From contig CAMOGQ010000001.1 of assembly GCA_946614165.1 (NCBI GenBank), positions 52,503-116,502 of the forward strand: a stretch of DNA of 64,000 nucleotides, in the 5' to 3' direction. Source of the DNA: an uncultured Lachnospiraceae bacterium (GTDB lineage Bacteria; Bacillota; Clostridia; Lachnospirales; Lachnospiraceae). Below, piece after piece: positions 19,831 to 30,068 of the stretch (position 1 is the first letter of the stretch; the number at the start of each line of letters is the position of its first letter). A program made the position numbers and the translations under genes. Below the pieces are notes generated by a model. It was not told the origin of the DNA. It saw only the letters and a list, made by a program, of their open reading frames with translations, and made no database searches.

Positions 19831-22086
19831 ATGATCAGATACGCGGATGTGATCATAGATATATCCCATGAGAGGCTGGACAGGCCCTTTACATACCGTA
19901 TTCCCGACCGGCTTTCGGACCAGGTTCTTTTAGGCTCCCGGGTCCTGGTGCCCTTCGGCAAAGGCAAAGAACCCAGAACGGGCTATGTGACAGGCTTCAG
20001 GGAAAAGCCGGATCTGGAAGAAGAGAGGATCCGGGATATCCAGGACCTGGTAAGGCCCCGGGAGGGCTACAGCGAAGAAGAAGACAGGGACTTCAGCATC
20101 CGCCTGGCCCTGTGGATGAAAAACAGCTATGGGTCTACCATGATCACAGCCCTGAAGACCGTCATGGCCTCCAGAAAGAGCGGCGCCCCCAAAAAGAAGA
20201 GGACGATCCGCCTTCTGTTTGATTACGACAGGGCCCTGGACCAGCTTTCCTTTTACAGGAGAAAGCACCAGACAGCCAGGGCGAGGCTCCTGGAAGCCCT
20301 GATCGAGACTCCGGAGATCCCCTACGAGATGGTCACCGGAAAGCTCCATATCCAGGCTCCCACCATCCGGTCCCTGAAAAGCGCAGGTGTCCTGGAGGTG
20401 GAGGAAAGGGGCATCCTGAGGAATCCTGTGTCCGTGTCGGATGCGGGAAAAGGCCCGGAGAGGCTCTCCCCCGAACAGCTTGCCATTGCGGACCATGTGG
20501 TGGAGGAATTTGACGCGGGGCGCCCCGGCGTCACCCTGATCCACGGCATCACCGGCAGCGGCAAGACGGAGGTCTATATCAACATCATCAGCCGGATCTG
20601 CAGCAGGGGCCGTCAGGCCATCATGCTGATCCCGGAGATCGCCCTGACCTACCAGACCCTGATCCGTTTCTACCGCCATTTCGGCGACAGGGTCTCCGTC
20701 ATTAACTCCTCCCTTTCCGAGAGCGAGAAGGCGGACCAGTGGGAGCGGGCCAGAAGAGGAGAAATCGATGTGATCATCGGGCCCAGATCGGCCCTCTTTA
20801 CCCCCTTCGAACGGCTGGGCGTGATCGTCATGGACGAGGAGCACGAGACCTCCTACAAGAACGAATCCATGCCCAAGTACCACGCCAGGGAGACGGCGAT
20901 AGAGATCGCAGGGCTGCGGGGAGCATCCGTGGTCCTTGGCAGCGCCACGCCCTCGCTGGACGCCTACTTTCAGGCCAGGGAGGGAAACTACGCTCTCTTT
21001 ACCCTGAAAAGACGGCTGACGGGCGGCACTCTTCCCCGGGTGGAGATCGCGGACATGCGGGCCGAGCTGAAAAGAGGCAACCGCAGCATCCTGTCCGTTT
21101 CCCTTTACCGGAAGCTGGAGGAGAGGCTGAAGGCGGGAGAGCAGACCATGCTCTTTTTAAACCGCCGGGGCTTTGCCGCCAACCTTTCCTGCAGGTCCTG
21201 CGGACACGTGGTAAAGTGCCCACACTGCGACGTGGCCATGTCCCTGCACGGGAGCGGAGGCCGGCAGAAGATGGTATGCCATTACTGCGGCCATGAGGAG
21301 GCGGTGCCGAAAGTCTGTCCTTCCTGCGGGTCCAGATACATCCTGCCCATGAAAGCGGGGACCGAGCAGATCGAAGCCTTCCTGAAGGAGACTTTTCCCC
21401 AGGCGAGGATCCTGCGCATGGACGCGGACACCACATCCGCAAAGGGAAGCTACGAAAAGATCCTTTCCGCCTTTGCCAACGAAGAGGCGGATATCCTTCT
21501 GGGGACCCAGATGATCGTCAAGGGACACGATTTCCCGGGCGTGACGCTGGTAGGGATCCTGATGGCGGATCTTTCTCTCTACGCCAACGACTACAGGGCG
21601 GCGGAGCGGACCTTCCAGCTGCTGACCCAGGCAGCGGGCCGGGCCGGCCGGGGGACCATCCCCGGGGACGTGGTCATTCAGACCTACCAGCCGGACCACT
21701 ACGCCATTACCCACGCTTCCCGTCAGGACTACGAAGGCTTCTACGAGGAGGAGATCCTTTACAGGAAGCTCCTCATGTATCCCCCTGTCTCCCACATGCT
21801 TTCCGTGCAGGTCCAGTCCCCTTCGGAGGATATGGCCGAAGCGGCGGCAGGAGACCTGCGGGAACTGCTGCAGAACAGGGCCTCTATCCTGATCGGCCCC
21901 GCTCCTGCGGGAATCGGCAGGATCCGGGATATATACAGGTTTGTTCTGTACATAAAAGACGTAAGTTATGATAAACTGATAGTCTGTAAGGACCAGGTTG
22001 AGGAATATATACACACAGTGCAGGGAAACGGGACCTATCGGAACGTACAGATCCAGTTCGATTTTGATCCGGTCAATCCCTATTAA
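19831..22086 (+). CDS. priA: Primosomal protein N' (replication restart helicase PriA)
   Basis: LIHGITGSGKTEVYI, DEEHETSYKNE, Zn-finger cysteines CRSCGHVVKCPHCD...CHYCGHE...CPSCGS, TQAAGRAGRG. Confidence 0.97.
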   Translation: MIRYADVIIDISHERLDRPFTYRIPDRLSDQVLLGSRVLVPFGKGKEPRTGYVTGFREKPDLEEERIRDIQDLVRPREGYSEEEDRDFSIRLALWMKNSYGSTMITALKTVMASRKSGAPKKKRTIRLLFDYDRALDQLSFYRRKHQTARARLLEALIETPEIPYEMVTGKLHIQAPTIRSLKSAGVLEVEERGILRNPVSVSDAGKGPERLSPEQLAIADHVVEEFDAGRPGVTLIHGITGSGKTEVYINIISRICSRGRQAIMLIPEIALTYQTLIRFYRHFGDRVSVINSSLSESEKADQWERARRGEIDVIIGPRSALFTPFERLGVIVMDEEHETSYKNESMPKYHARETAIEIAGLRGASVVLGSATPSLDAYFQAREGNYALFTLKRRLTGGTLPRVEIADMRAELKRGNRSILSVSLYRKLEERLKAGEQTMLFLNRRGFAANLSCRSCGHVVKCPHCDVAMSLHGSGGRQKMVCHYCGHEEAVPKVCPSCGSRYILPMKAGTEQIEAFLKETFPQARILRMDADTTSAKGSYEKILSAFANEEADILLGTQMIVKGHDFPGVTLVGILMADLSLYANDYRAAERTFQLLTQAAGRAGRGTIPGDVVIQTYQPDHYAITHASRQDYEGFYEEEILYRKLLMYPPVSHMLSVQVQSPSEDMAEAAAGDLRELLQNRASILIGPAPAGIGRIRDIYRFVLYIKDVSYDKLIVCKDQVEEYIHTVQGNGTYRNVQIQFDFDPVNPY

Positions 22087-22094
22087 GGAGGAAC

Positions 22095-22628
22095 ATGGCA
22101 CTTAGAACCATCAGAGAGTACGGCGATCCCGTGCTGACAAAAAAATGCAAGATCGTTAAGGAAATGAACGACCGTATGAAGACCCTGGTCAGAGACATGT
22201 TCGAGACCATGTATGATACCGGCGGCGTCGGCCTGGCCGCGCCCCAGGTAGGCGTCCTCAAGAGGATCGTCGTCATCGACGTGACAGAGGATCAGAGCGA
22301 GCCCCACGTCCTGGTCAACCCCGAGATCATCTTCTCCGAGGGAGAGCAGTGCGGCATGGAGGGCTGCCTTTCCGTTCCCGGAAAGATGGGCCAGGTCACA
22401 AGACCCAACCATGTCATCTGCAGGGCTTTTGACGAGAACATGGAACCCTACGAGCTGGAAGGCACAGAGCTGCTGGCCAGAGCCATCTGCCACGAACTGG
22501 ACCATCTGGACGGAAAAATGTATGTAGACCTGGTGGAGGGCCCCCTCCACGACGCTTCCGAGGAGATCCCCATCGACGAGGAAGAGGTGCTGGATGAGAT
22601 CGACGCCCAGGTCAGAGGCGAGGCTTAA
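22095..22628 (+). CDS. def: Peptide deformylase
   Basis: GVGLAAPQVG, EGCLSVPG, CHELDHLDG motifs. Confidence 0.97.
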   Translation: MALRTIREYGDPVLTKKCKIVKEMNDRMKTLVRDMFETMYDTGGVGLAAPQVGVLKRIVVIDVTEDQSEPHVLVNPEIIFSEGEQCGMEGCLSVPGKMGQVTRPNHVICRAFDENMEPYELEGTELLARAICHELDHLDGKMYVDLVEGPLHDASEEIPIDEEEVLDEIDAQVRGEA

Positions 22629-22632
22629 ATAT

Positions 22633-23559
22633 ATGAAGATTATTTTTATGGGAACGCCGGACCTGGCAGCTTCGGTCCTTAAGACCATGCTGGAGGCCGG
22701 CCTTTCGGTATCCCTGGTGGTGACCCAGCCCGACAGGCAGAAAGGCCGGGGCAAATCCGTGGTCAAGACCCCCGTCAAGCTCCTGGCCGAGGAATGGAAC
22801 ATTCCGGTCTTCCAGCCGGTAAAGGTCAGGACCCCGGAAGCGGTTGAGAGGCTCAGAGAGGAAAAGGCGGACCTGATCGTGGTGGCAGCCTTCGGCCAGA
22901 TCCTTTCCAGAGAGATCCTGGACCTGCCCCCTTACGGCTGCGTCAATGTCCATACATCCCTCCTGCCCATGTACCGGGGAGCGGCCCCCATTCAGTGGGT
23001 CATCCTGAACGGCGAGAAATACAGCGGCGTCACCATCATGAAGATGGACGAGGGACTGGATACCGGTCCCATCCTGCTGCAGGAAAAGCTGGAGCTGGAC
23101 CCCGGGGAAACGGGAGAATCTCTTTATGACAAACTCTCCCTGATGGGAGGAAAGCTCCTTCTGAAAGCCATTGAAGGACTGGAAGCAGGGACCCTGACGC
23201 CTGTACCCCAGGAGGGAGAGACCTGCTACGCTTCCATGCTGAAAAAGGAAATGGGAGACATCGACTGGACCTGGTCCGCGGAAAAAACGGAGCGCTATGT
23301 CAGAGGCCTCAACTCCTGGCCCAGCGCCTATACCAGGTACCAGGGAAAGATCCTGAAGATCTGGGACGCGGACGTCCTTGAAGAAGATGCCGGGGCAGCG
23401 CCCGGCACGGTGGTCCGCACCGATAAGTCGGCCATTTATGTGGCCTGCGGCCAGGGGACCCTGGCCCTGAAGGAGGTCCAGATCGAAGGCAAAAAGAGAA
23501 TGCCTGTTTCGGCCTTCCTTCTGGGATATCACGTGAAGGCCGGAGACATTCTGGGATAA
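22633..23559 (+). CDS. fmt: Methionyl-tRNA formyltransferase
   Basis: IIFMGTPDLAASVL, NVHTSLLPMYRGAAPIQWVILNGE; ATG at 22633. Confidence 0.97.
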   Translation: MKIIFMGTPDLAASVLKTMLEAGLSVSLVVTQPDRQKGRGKSVVKTPVKLLAEEWNIPVFQPVKVRTPEAVERLREEKADLIVVAAFGQILSREILDLPPYGCVNVHTSLLPMYRGAAPIQWVILNGEKYSGVTIMKMDEGLDTGPILLQEKLELDPGETGESLYDKLSLMGGKLLLKAIEGLEAGTLTPVPQEGETCYASMLKKEMGDIDWTWSAEKTERYVRGLNSWPSAYTRYQGKILKIWDADVLEEDAGAAPGTVVRTDKSAIYVACGQGTLALKEVQIEGKKRMPVSAFLLGYHVKAGDILG

Positions 23560-23571
23560 GAGGAAAAGAAC

Positions 23572-24930
23572 TTGGGCAGAGTAAACGAGAGAGACCTGGT
23601 CCTGGGCGTCCTTCTGGAAAATGAAAAGAAGGGCACCTACAGCCATATCCTGGTGAGGGAGATGCTGGATTCGCATAAGGACCTTTCCGAACAGCAGAGA
23701 GCCTTTATGAAGCGGCTCACGGAAGGGACCCTGGAGCGGAGGATCGAACTGGACTCTGTGATCGACCGCTTTTCGAAAAAGCCGGCTTCGGGCCTTCGGC
23801 CCCTGATCCGCCAGATCCTGCGGATGGGGATCTACCAGATCCTGTACATGGATTCGGTGCCGGATTCCGCGGCCTGCTCCGAGGCGGTAAGCCTTGCAAA
23901 ACTTCATAAGATGAATGCTCTGTCCGGCTTTGTCAATGCCGTGCTCAGAAATGTGATCCGCAGCAGGGATAAGGGTGAACTGGAGAGCCTTATGGGAGAA
24001 GCCTCCCTTTCCGTCCGCTATTCCATGCCCCAGTGGCTGATCGACCTGTGGAAGGAACAGCTGGGAGAGGGGGAGACGGACCAGCTTCTTAAATCCCTCC
24101 TGGAGATCCGTCCCGTCTGCATCCGTTTTTCCCCGGACACTGATCCCGAAAAAAGGGACAGGATCCTTGAACAGATACGGGAAGCGGGCACGGAGGTCAC
24201 CCCTGGCCGCTGGCTGCCCTATGCCTGCTGCCTGAGGGGGACCAGCGCCATCCAGGATCTTCCCGGCTTCCGGGAGGGCCTCTGGACCATACAGGACGAA
24301 AGCTCCATGTTCGTGACGGAGGCTGCGGGGATCAGGGGAGACGAGATCATCATGGACGTCTGCGCCGCCCCCGGCGGCAAGTCCATGCATGCGGCCTCCC
24401 TCCTGAAGAAAGGCCGGGTACTGGCCTTTGACCTGACCCATAAGAAGACGGAGCAGATCCGGAAGAATATCAGAAGAATGGGCCTGGAGGAGAAGATCTC
24501 CGTATCCGAGCAGGATGCCAGGATCCATAACAGCCGCTATGAGGGCTGTGCCGACATTCTCCTGTGCGATCTTCCCTGCTCGGGCCTTGGCATCATTGGA
24601 AGAAAGCGGGATATCAAGTACAGGATCAGCCGGCAGGAGCTGACAGACCTGGCCGCCCTGCAGAGGGAGATCCTGAAAAACGCAGTATCCTATCTGAAGC
24701 CGGGCGGGATCCTGATCTACTCCACCTGCACCATAGACGCGCTGGAGAACGGGGACAATGCCGACTATATAGAAGAGGAGCTGAAACTTGAGGCAGACAG
24801 CCTCCTTCCCTTCCTTCCCCAGGGAATCCCCGGAATCGAAGGGAAGGGCAGGAACCGCCTGCAGCTTCTGCCCCACGTACACGGGACGGACGGCTTCTTC
24901 GTGGCCAGGTTCAGAAAGCCCATGGCTTAA
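23572..24930 (+). CDS. rsmB: 16S rRNA (cytosine(967)-C(5))-methyltransferase
   Basis: NusB-like N-terminus plus MDVCAAPGGKSMHAA, LLCDLPCSGLGIIGRKRDIKYR; TTG start. Confidence 0.94.
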   Translation: MGRVNERDLVLGVLLENEKKGTYSHILVREMLDSHKDLSEQQRAFMKRLTEGTLERRIELDSVIDRFSKKPASGLRPLIRQILRMGIYQILYMDSVPDSAACSEAVSLAKLHKMNALSGFVNAVLRNVIRSRDKGELESLMGEASLSVRYSMPQWLIDLWKEQLGEGETDQLLKSLLEIRPVCIRFSPDTDPEKRDRILEQIREAGTEVTPGRWLPYACCLRGTSAIQDLPGFREGLWTIQDESSMFVTEAAGIRGDEIIMDVCAAPGGKSMHAASLLKKGRVLAFDLTHKKTEQIRKNIRRMGLEEKISVSEQDARIHNSRYEGCADILLCDLPCSGLGIIGRKRDIKYRISRQELTDLAALQREILKNAVSYLKPGGILIYSTCTIDALENGDNADYIEEELKLEADSLLPFLPQGIPGIEGKGRNRLQLLPHVHGTDGFFVARFRKPMA

Positions 24931-24987
24931 GGAGGGCCTCTTCCCCAAAAGAAATATCCGAAAGAAATATCTGAAATATATATATTT

Positions 24988-26067
24988 ATGGAAGAAACAA
25001 ATATCAAAGACAGGCCTCTGCCGGAGACGGAAAAGCCGGATCTTAAATCCATGACCCTTGCCGAGCTGGAAGAAGCCGTGAAAGCCATGTCCCAGCCGGC
25101 CTTCCGGGCACGCCAGCTCTACCAGTGGATGCACGTCAGGCTGGCTCCGGACTACGGTGCCATGACCAACATCCCTTCCGTCATGAAGGAAAAGCTGGAG
25201 GAGAACTATTCCTATACCAGGGTACGGATGATTGACAGACAGATCTCGAAGCTGGACGGGACCCAGAAGTTCCTCTTTGCCATGCCCGACAATTCCCTGG
25301 TGGAGAGCGTCTTCATGAAATACAAATTCGGCAACAGCATCTGCATTTCCTCCCAGGTGGGATGCAGGATGGGATGCCGCTTCTGCGCCTCCACCCTGGA
25401 CGGCTTAATCCGGTCCCTGACTCCCTCGGAGATGCTGGAGCAGATCTATGAGATCCGGAGGGTAACGGGAGAGAAGATCTCCCACGTGGTGGTCATGGGC
25501 ACGGGAGAGCCTCTGGACAACTACGACAACCTGGTCCGCTTCATTCATCTTCTGACCGATGAGAACGGCATGAACCTGAGTCAGAGAAATGTGACGGTGT
25601 CCACCTGCGGCATCGTGCCCAGAATGTACGACCTGGCAAAGGAAAATCTGTCCATTACCCTGGCCCTGTCCCTCCATGCGGTCACCGACGAAAAGCGGCG
25701 GGAGATCATGCCCATCGCCGAGCGCTACAGCATAAAGGAGCTGATGGAGGCCTGCGCCGCCTATTTCAGGGAGACCGGCAGGCAGGTCACCTTTGAGTAT
25801 TCGCTGATCCGGGACGTGAACGACTCGGCCCAGGACGCGGCGGGACTGGCCGCCCTGGCAAGGCCCCTCAGGGCCCACATCAATCTGATCCCGGTCAATC
25901 CCGTCAGAGAGAGAGGATACCGGCATCCGGAGGACGAAGCGGTCCGGGCCTTCAAAAATAAACTTGAAAAACGTGGTATAAATGTTAGTATTAGGAGAGT
26001 AATGGGCCGGGATATCGACGGCGCCTGCGGGCAGCTCAGACACCGGCACCTGACAGATTCTCAGTAA
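24988..26067 (+). CDS. rlmN: Dual-specificity 23S rRNA/tRNA adenine-C2 methyltransferase
   Basis: ISSQVGCRMGCRFCAST, GTGEPLDNYDN, SLHAVTDEKR, VSIRRVMGRDIDGACGQLR. Confidence 0.96.
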   Translation: MEETNIKDRPLPETEKPDLKSMTLAELEEAVKAMSQPAFRARQLYQWMHVRLAPDYGAMTNIPSVMKEKLEENYSYTRVRMIDRQISKLDGTQKFLFAMPDNSLVESVFMKYKFGNSICISSQVGCRMGCRFCASTLDGLIRSLTPSEMLEQIYEIRRVTGEKISHVVVMGTGEPLDNYDNLVRFIHLLTDENGMNLSQRNVTVSTCGIVPRMYDLAKENLSITLALSLHAVTDEKRREIMPIAERYSIKELMEACAAYFRETGRQVTFEYSLIRDVNDSAQDAAGLAALARPLRAHINLIPVNPVRERGYRHPEDEAVRAFKNKLEKRGINVSIRRVMGRDIDGACGQLRHRHLTDSQ

Positions 26068-26101
26068 AAAAACAGTCTGAAAACGGGGGAGAGAGGGCAT
26101 A

Positions 26102-26857
26102 ATGGCAGTCTCGTATTCAGTATCCGACGTAGGCCGGAGACGACAAATGAATCAGGACTTTGTGTTTTCCAGTGACAAACCGGTGGGCAGATTTCCCAAT
26201 CTCTATATCGTCGCGGACGGAATGGGAGGCCACCAGGCAGGGGAATATGCTTCCCAGTTCACTGTGGACAGGATCGCATCCATCATGCAGGATTCGGACA
26301 ATCCTTCGCCGGACGAGGTCATGGTCCTGGCCCTGCAGGAGGCCAACCGGGAGCTGCGGCTGATCGCTCAGTCCGATCCCAAGTATTACGGGATGGGCAC
26401 CACGGCGGTCATGGCCGTGATCACGGGCAATATTCTGCAGGCGGCCAATGTGGGAGACAGCAGGCTTTATATCGTGGACCGCACCAGGGGGATGTACCAG
26501 GTCACCACCGATCATTCCCTTGTGGAAGAGATGATCCAGGCGGGCAGTCTTGACAAGGAGGCCGCCAGGAATCATCCGGACAAGAATGTCATTACCCGGG
26601 CGGTGGGTGCAGAGTCCACTCTCAAGGTGGACCTTTTTACGGAAGTTCTTACGGGCCAGTCCCTGATCCTCATGTGTACGGACGGACTGACCAACATGCT
26701 GGACGACAGACAGATCGAACAGATCATATGGCGCAGCCGGACCATCGAAGAGGCAGCCAGCGTCCTGGTGACGGTGGCCAACGAGGCCGGCGGCATGGAC
26801 AACATTTCTGTCACGCTGATTGATCCGTCCCGATCAGGGAACGGAGAAAAGGCATGA
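26102..26857 (+). CDS. PP2C-family Ser/Thr protein phosphatase (Stp/PrpC type)
   Basis: YSVSDVGRRRQMNQDFVF, VADGMGGHQAGEYAS, MGTTAVMAVI, NVGDSRLY, TDGLTNML. Confidence 0.95.
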   Translation: MAVSYSVSDVGRRRQMNQDFVFSSDKPVGRFPNLYIVADGMGGHQAGEYASQFTVDRIASIMQDSDNPSPDEVMVLALQEANRELRLIAQSDPKYYGMGTTAVMAVITGNILQAANVGDSRLYIVDRTRGMYQVTTDHSLVEEMIQAGSLDKEAARNHPDKNVITRAVGAESTLKVDLFTEVLTGQSLILMCTDGLTNMLDDRQIEQIIWRSRTIEEAASVLVTVANEAGGMDNISVTLIDPSRSGNGEKA

Positions 26858-26876
26858 GTGAATTGCGGAGGAAAGC

Positions 26877-29099
26877 ATGATCAAGATAGGAATGCTGATC
26901 GCGGATCGATATGAAATACTCGATAAGGTCGGAAACGGCGGCATGTCCGATGTCTATAAGGCAAAGGACCAGAAGCTGAACAGACTGGTCGCGATAAAGG
27001 TTCTCAAGCAGGAATTCTCTGAGAACGCGAATTTTGTATCCAAGTTCAGGGTGGAGGCCCAGGCGGCAGCCGGCCTGATGCACCCCAACATCGTCAACGT
27101 CTATGACGTAGGTGAGGAAAAAGGCATCTACTACATCGTCATGGAACTGGTGGACGGGATCACACTGAAAAAATATATCGAATCCAAGGGAAGGCTCAAC
27201 GAACAGGAAGCAGTCACCATTGCTATCCAGGTCTCCATGGGTCTTGAAGCTGCGCACAGAAATCACATCATTCACAGAGATATCAAGCCTCAGAACATCA
27301 TTATTTCCAAGGAAGGCAAGGTAAAGGTCACCGATTTCGGCATTGCCAAGATCGCCACCTCCAATACCATTACTTCCAATGTCATGGGATCCGTGCACTA
27401 TACCTCTCCCGAGCAGGCCAGAGGCGGCTATTCGGATGCCAAGAGCGATATCTATTCCCTGGGCATCACTCTTTTCGAAATGCTGACCGGCAGGGTCCCC
27501 TATACGGGAGAGACCACCGTCGCCATTGCCATCAAGCATATCCAGGAGCCCATGCCTTCCCCCAGGCAGTATGTCCACGATCTTCCCTACAGCATAGAGC
27601 AGATCGTCATGAAGTGCTGTGAGAAGAGCCCCGACAAGCGGTATCAGAACATCTCCGAGCTGGTGGCCGACTTGAAGCACTCCCTGATCGATCCCGACGG
27701 AGATTTCGTGACCAGGTTCAGTGTGGACGACCTGGGAGCCACCAGATCCGTGACGCCTGAGGAACGGAAGACCATCAAGGAAGCCGCCGAAACGGCGGCA
27801 GCCGCGGCCGCCGGCGCCGATACCATTTCGGCAGAGGCCTCCTCCGACAGGAGAGACCGCCGCGGAGGACAGGACGAGGATCAGGACAGAAATGAAGATG
27901 TCATTTACGATGAATATCTGGACGATGAGGAAAATCACCGCACCGAAAGGATGACAGCCATCATTTCCATTGCGGCGGCCATCGTCATCGGTCTGGTCAT
28001 CATCTTCTTTGCAGCCAACAGGCTGGGCCTGATCGGCGGAAGCAGCTCCGGAGAAGAGGCTGTGGAGACCACAAAGATGCCCAATGTCATCGGCAAGACG
28101 GAGCAGGCCGCTTCCGAAGCCCTGCGCGCCGCCAACCTGATTCCGGACGTGGTCTATGAGACCACGGACAGCTATGATCCGGGCTATGTCATTGCGGCCA
28201 GCGAGGAAGAAGGCTCCAAGGTCCAGACCGGCACCATCGTGACCATTACCGTCAGCATGAACGACGGCGTTCAGGTCCCTCTGGTGGTGGAAATGGAGGA
28301 AGAGGAAGCCGTTGAGGCTCTGGAGAAAGCCGGCTTTACCGCCAGGATCGAGACCGATTACAGCGAGGATGTAGAGGAAGGCATCGTCATGTCCCAGACG
28401 CCCGACGGAAACACCAAGGCCCAGAAGGGATCTGAGGTCACCATTACCGTCAGCCTGGGACCGGATCTGGAAGGCAAGGTGGAAATGATCTCCCTGGTGG
28501 ATCTGTCCGAGACCCAGGCCAAGCTTCTGCTGGAGCAGATGGGCCTTCGTATGGGCAGAGTCACACCGGTAGTGACCTATGACCACAACCAGGTAGGCAT
28601 CATCCTGAGCCAGACGGTGGGAGAAGGCGTCTACGTGGACAGAGGTACGGCCATCGATGTGGAGGTAGGCTCCCAGATGACCTACAGCTATACGGCTTCC
28701 ATCAATAAACCTTCCGCCAATGACGGCAGCCAGGGAGCGGATTACGTGGATGGGACCATCGTCCACATCGTGGTCAAGACGGTCAGCGGCCAGGTCCTTC
28801 TGGAAACCGATACGGCGACCTTCCCCTTCGAAGGAACAAGATATACCGGCATCAGTGATTCGGCAGGCGTCGTGACCCTGTCCTGGAATTATACCTACCA
28901 GGAAGAGGTCGAGGTGGAAGTCGAACAGGGAAATACCCAGGAACCGGCTGAAGAGGAAAATTCCGAAGGTGAGAGCGAAGAAGGCGGAGAGAAAGAAGAG
29001 GAGCAGCAGCCTCCTGTACCTGCCACCACCACAAAGATCATCGAACGGTCCGAACCCCGTTCCGTGACCAGGACCATCACCTTTACGCCCGAGTATTAA
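26877..29099 (+). CDS. prkC: PASTA-domain Ser/Thr protein kinase (PrkC/Stk type)
   Basis: Kinase motifs VAIKVLKQEF, HIIHRDIKPQNIII, KVTDFGIAK; TM; three PASTA repeats; C-terminal extension. Confidence 0.95.
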   Translation: MIKIGMLIADRYEILDKVGNGGMSDVYKAKDQKLNRLVAIKVLKQEFSENANFVSKFRVEAQAAAGLMHPNIVNVYDVGEEKGIYYIVMELVDGITLKKYIESKGRLNEQEAVTIAIQVSMGLEAAHRNHIIHRDIKPQNIIISKEGKVKVTDFGIAKIATSNTITSNVMGSVHYTSPEQARGGYSDAKSDIYSLGITLFEMLTGRVPYTGETTVAIAIKHIQEPMPSPRQYVHDLPYSIEQIVMKCCEKSPDKRYQNISELVADLKHSLIDPDGDFVTRFSVDDLGATRSVTPEERKTIKEAAETAAAAAAGADTISAEASSDRRDRRGGQDEDQDRNEDVIYDEYLDDEENHRTERMTAIISIAAAIVIGLVIIFFAANRLGLIGGSSSGEEAVETTKMPNVIGKTEQAASEALRAANLIPDVVYETTDSYDPGYVIAASEEEGSKVQTGTIVTITVSMNDGVQVPLVVEMEEEEAVEALEKAGFTARIETDYSEDVEEGIVMSQTPDGNTKAQKGSEVTITVSLGPDLEGKVEMISLVDLSETQAKLLLEQMGLRMGRVTPVVTYDHNQVGIILSQTVGEGVYVDRGTAIDVEVGSQMTYSYTASINKPSANDGSQGADYVDGTIVHIVVKTVSGQVLLETDTATFPFEGTRYTGISDSAGVVTLSWNYTYQEEVEVEVEQGNTQEPAEEENSEGESEEGGEKEEEQQPPVPATTTKIIERSEPRSVTRTITFTPEY

Positions 29100-29102
29100 T
29101 AT

Positions 29103-30002
29103 ATGAAGGGAAAGATCATAAAAAGCATTGCCGGCTTCTATGAGGTGCACACGGGAGAGGAGATCTACCGCTGCAGAGCCAAGGGACTCTTCAGGGCCCT
29201 GAAGCAGAAGCCTCTGGTCGGCGACGACGTGGAATTCGACGTTACGGATACGGTCAGCGTTCCCATGGAGGGAAACGTGACCAGGCTCCTTCCCAGAAAG
29301 AACGAGCTGGTCCGCCCCAACGTGGCCAATGTGGACCAGGCCTTCTGCCTCTTTGCCATAACCAGACCGGATCCCAACTATAATACCCTGGACCGCCTTC
29401 TGATCGTTCTGGGACAGAAGGATCTGGACGCGGTGATCTGCTTCAACAAGGCGGACATTGCCTCCCCGGAGGAAATCGAAGAGCTGCGGTCCACCTACGA
29501 AGCCTGCGGCTGCAGGGTCATGTTCATCAGTGCTCTGGATGAGGGGTCCCTTCCGGAGGTGAAAAAAGTCCTCCTTCATAAGACCACCGTCCTGACCGGT
29601 CCTTCCGGGGCCGGCAAGTCCACCCTGATCAATGCCCTCTGTCCGGAAGCCCGCATGCAGACAGGAGAGCTGAGCAGAAAGATCCAGAGAGGCAAAAATA
29701 CCACGCGCCACGTGGAGCTTCTAACTTCCGGGGAAGATACCTTCCTGGTGGACACCCCCGGTTTTACTTCTCTCTACCTTCTGGATATAGAAGCGGACCA
29801 CCTGAAGGATTATTATCAGGAGTTCGTGGAAAGAGAGGAAGGCTGCCGCTTCAAGGGCTGCGTCCACATCAACGAACCGGACTGCGCCGTCAAGGCGGCT
29901 CTGGAAAAGGGAGAGATCTCTCCCATCCGCTATCAGAACTACTGTGAGATCTACCGGGATCTGAAGATGCAGAAGCCGGTCTATAAAAAGAAAGAAAAGT
30001 AA
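29103..30002 (+). CDS. rsgA: Ribosome small-subunit-dependent GTPase A
   Basis: Circularly permuted GTPase: CFNKADIA, LTGPSGAGKSTLINAL, DTPGFTSL; Zn-binding CRFKGCVHINEPDC. Confidence 0.96.
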   Translation: MKGKIIKSIAGFYEVHTGEEIYRCRAKGLFRALKQKPLVGDDVEFDVTDTVSVPMEGNVTRLLPRKNELVRPNVANVDQAFCLFAITRPDPNYNTLDRLLIVLGQKDLDAVICFNKADIASPEEIEELRSTYEACGCRVMFISALDEGSLPEVKKVLLHKTTVLTGPSGAGKSTLINALCPEARMQTGELSRKIQRGKNTTRHVELLTSGEDTFLVDTPGFTSLYLLDIEADHLKDYYQEFVEREEGCRFKGCVHINEPDCAVKAALEKGEISPIRYQNYCEIYRDLKMQKPVYKKKEK

Positions 30003-30068
30003 TTGGCAGGGGACCTTCCTTCCGGCGATATCCTCCGGATCGGAGGTCCTTTCTTTTGGGAGAAAGAT

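Noticed and set aside
16519-19869. 1116-aa minus-strand ORF antisense to recJ and murE
   Set aside because: Translation is low-information (His/Gly/Asp/Val-rich) with no motifs, and it lies fully over two confident plus-strand genes. It is explained by GC-rich codon bias with few TTA/CTA/TCA codons on the sense strand.
22612-25134. 840-aa minus-strand ORF antisense to fmt/rsmB
   Set aside because: No domain signal and full overlap with conserved translation genes.
26811-29711. 966-aa minus-strand ORF antisense to prkC/rsgA
   Set aside because: Same antisense codon-bias artefact; the sense genes carry clear kinase and GTPase motifs.
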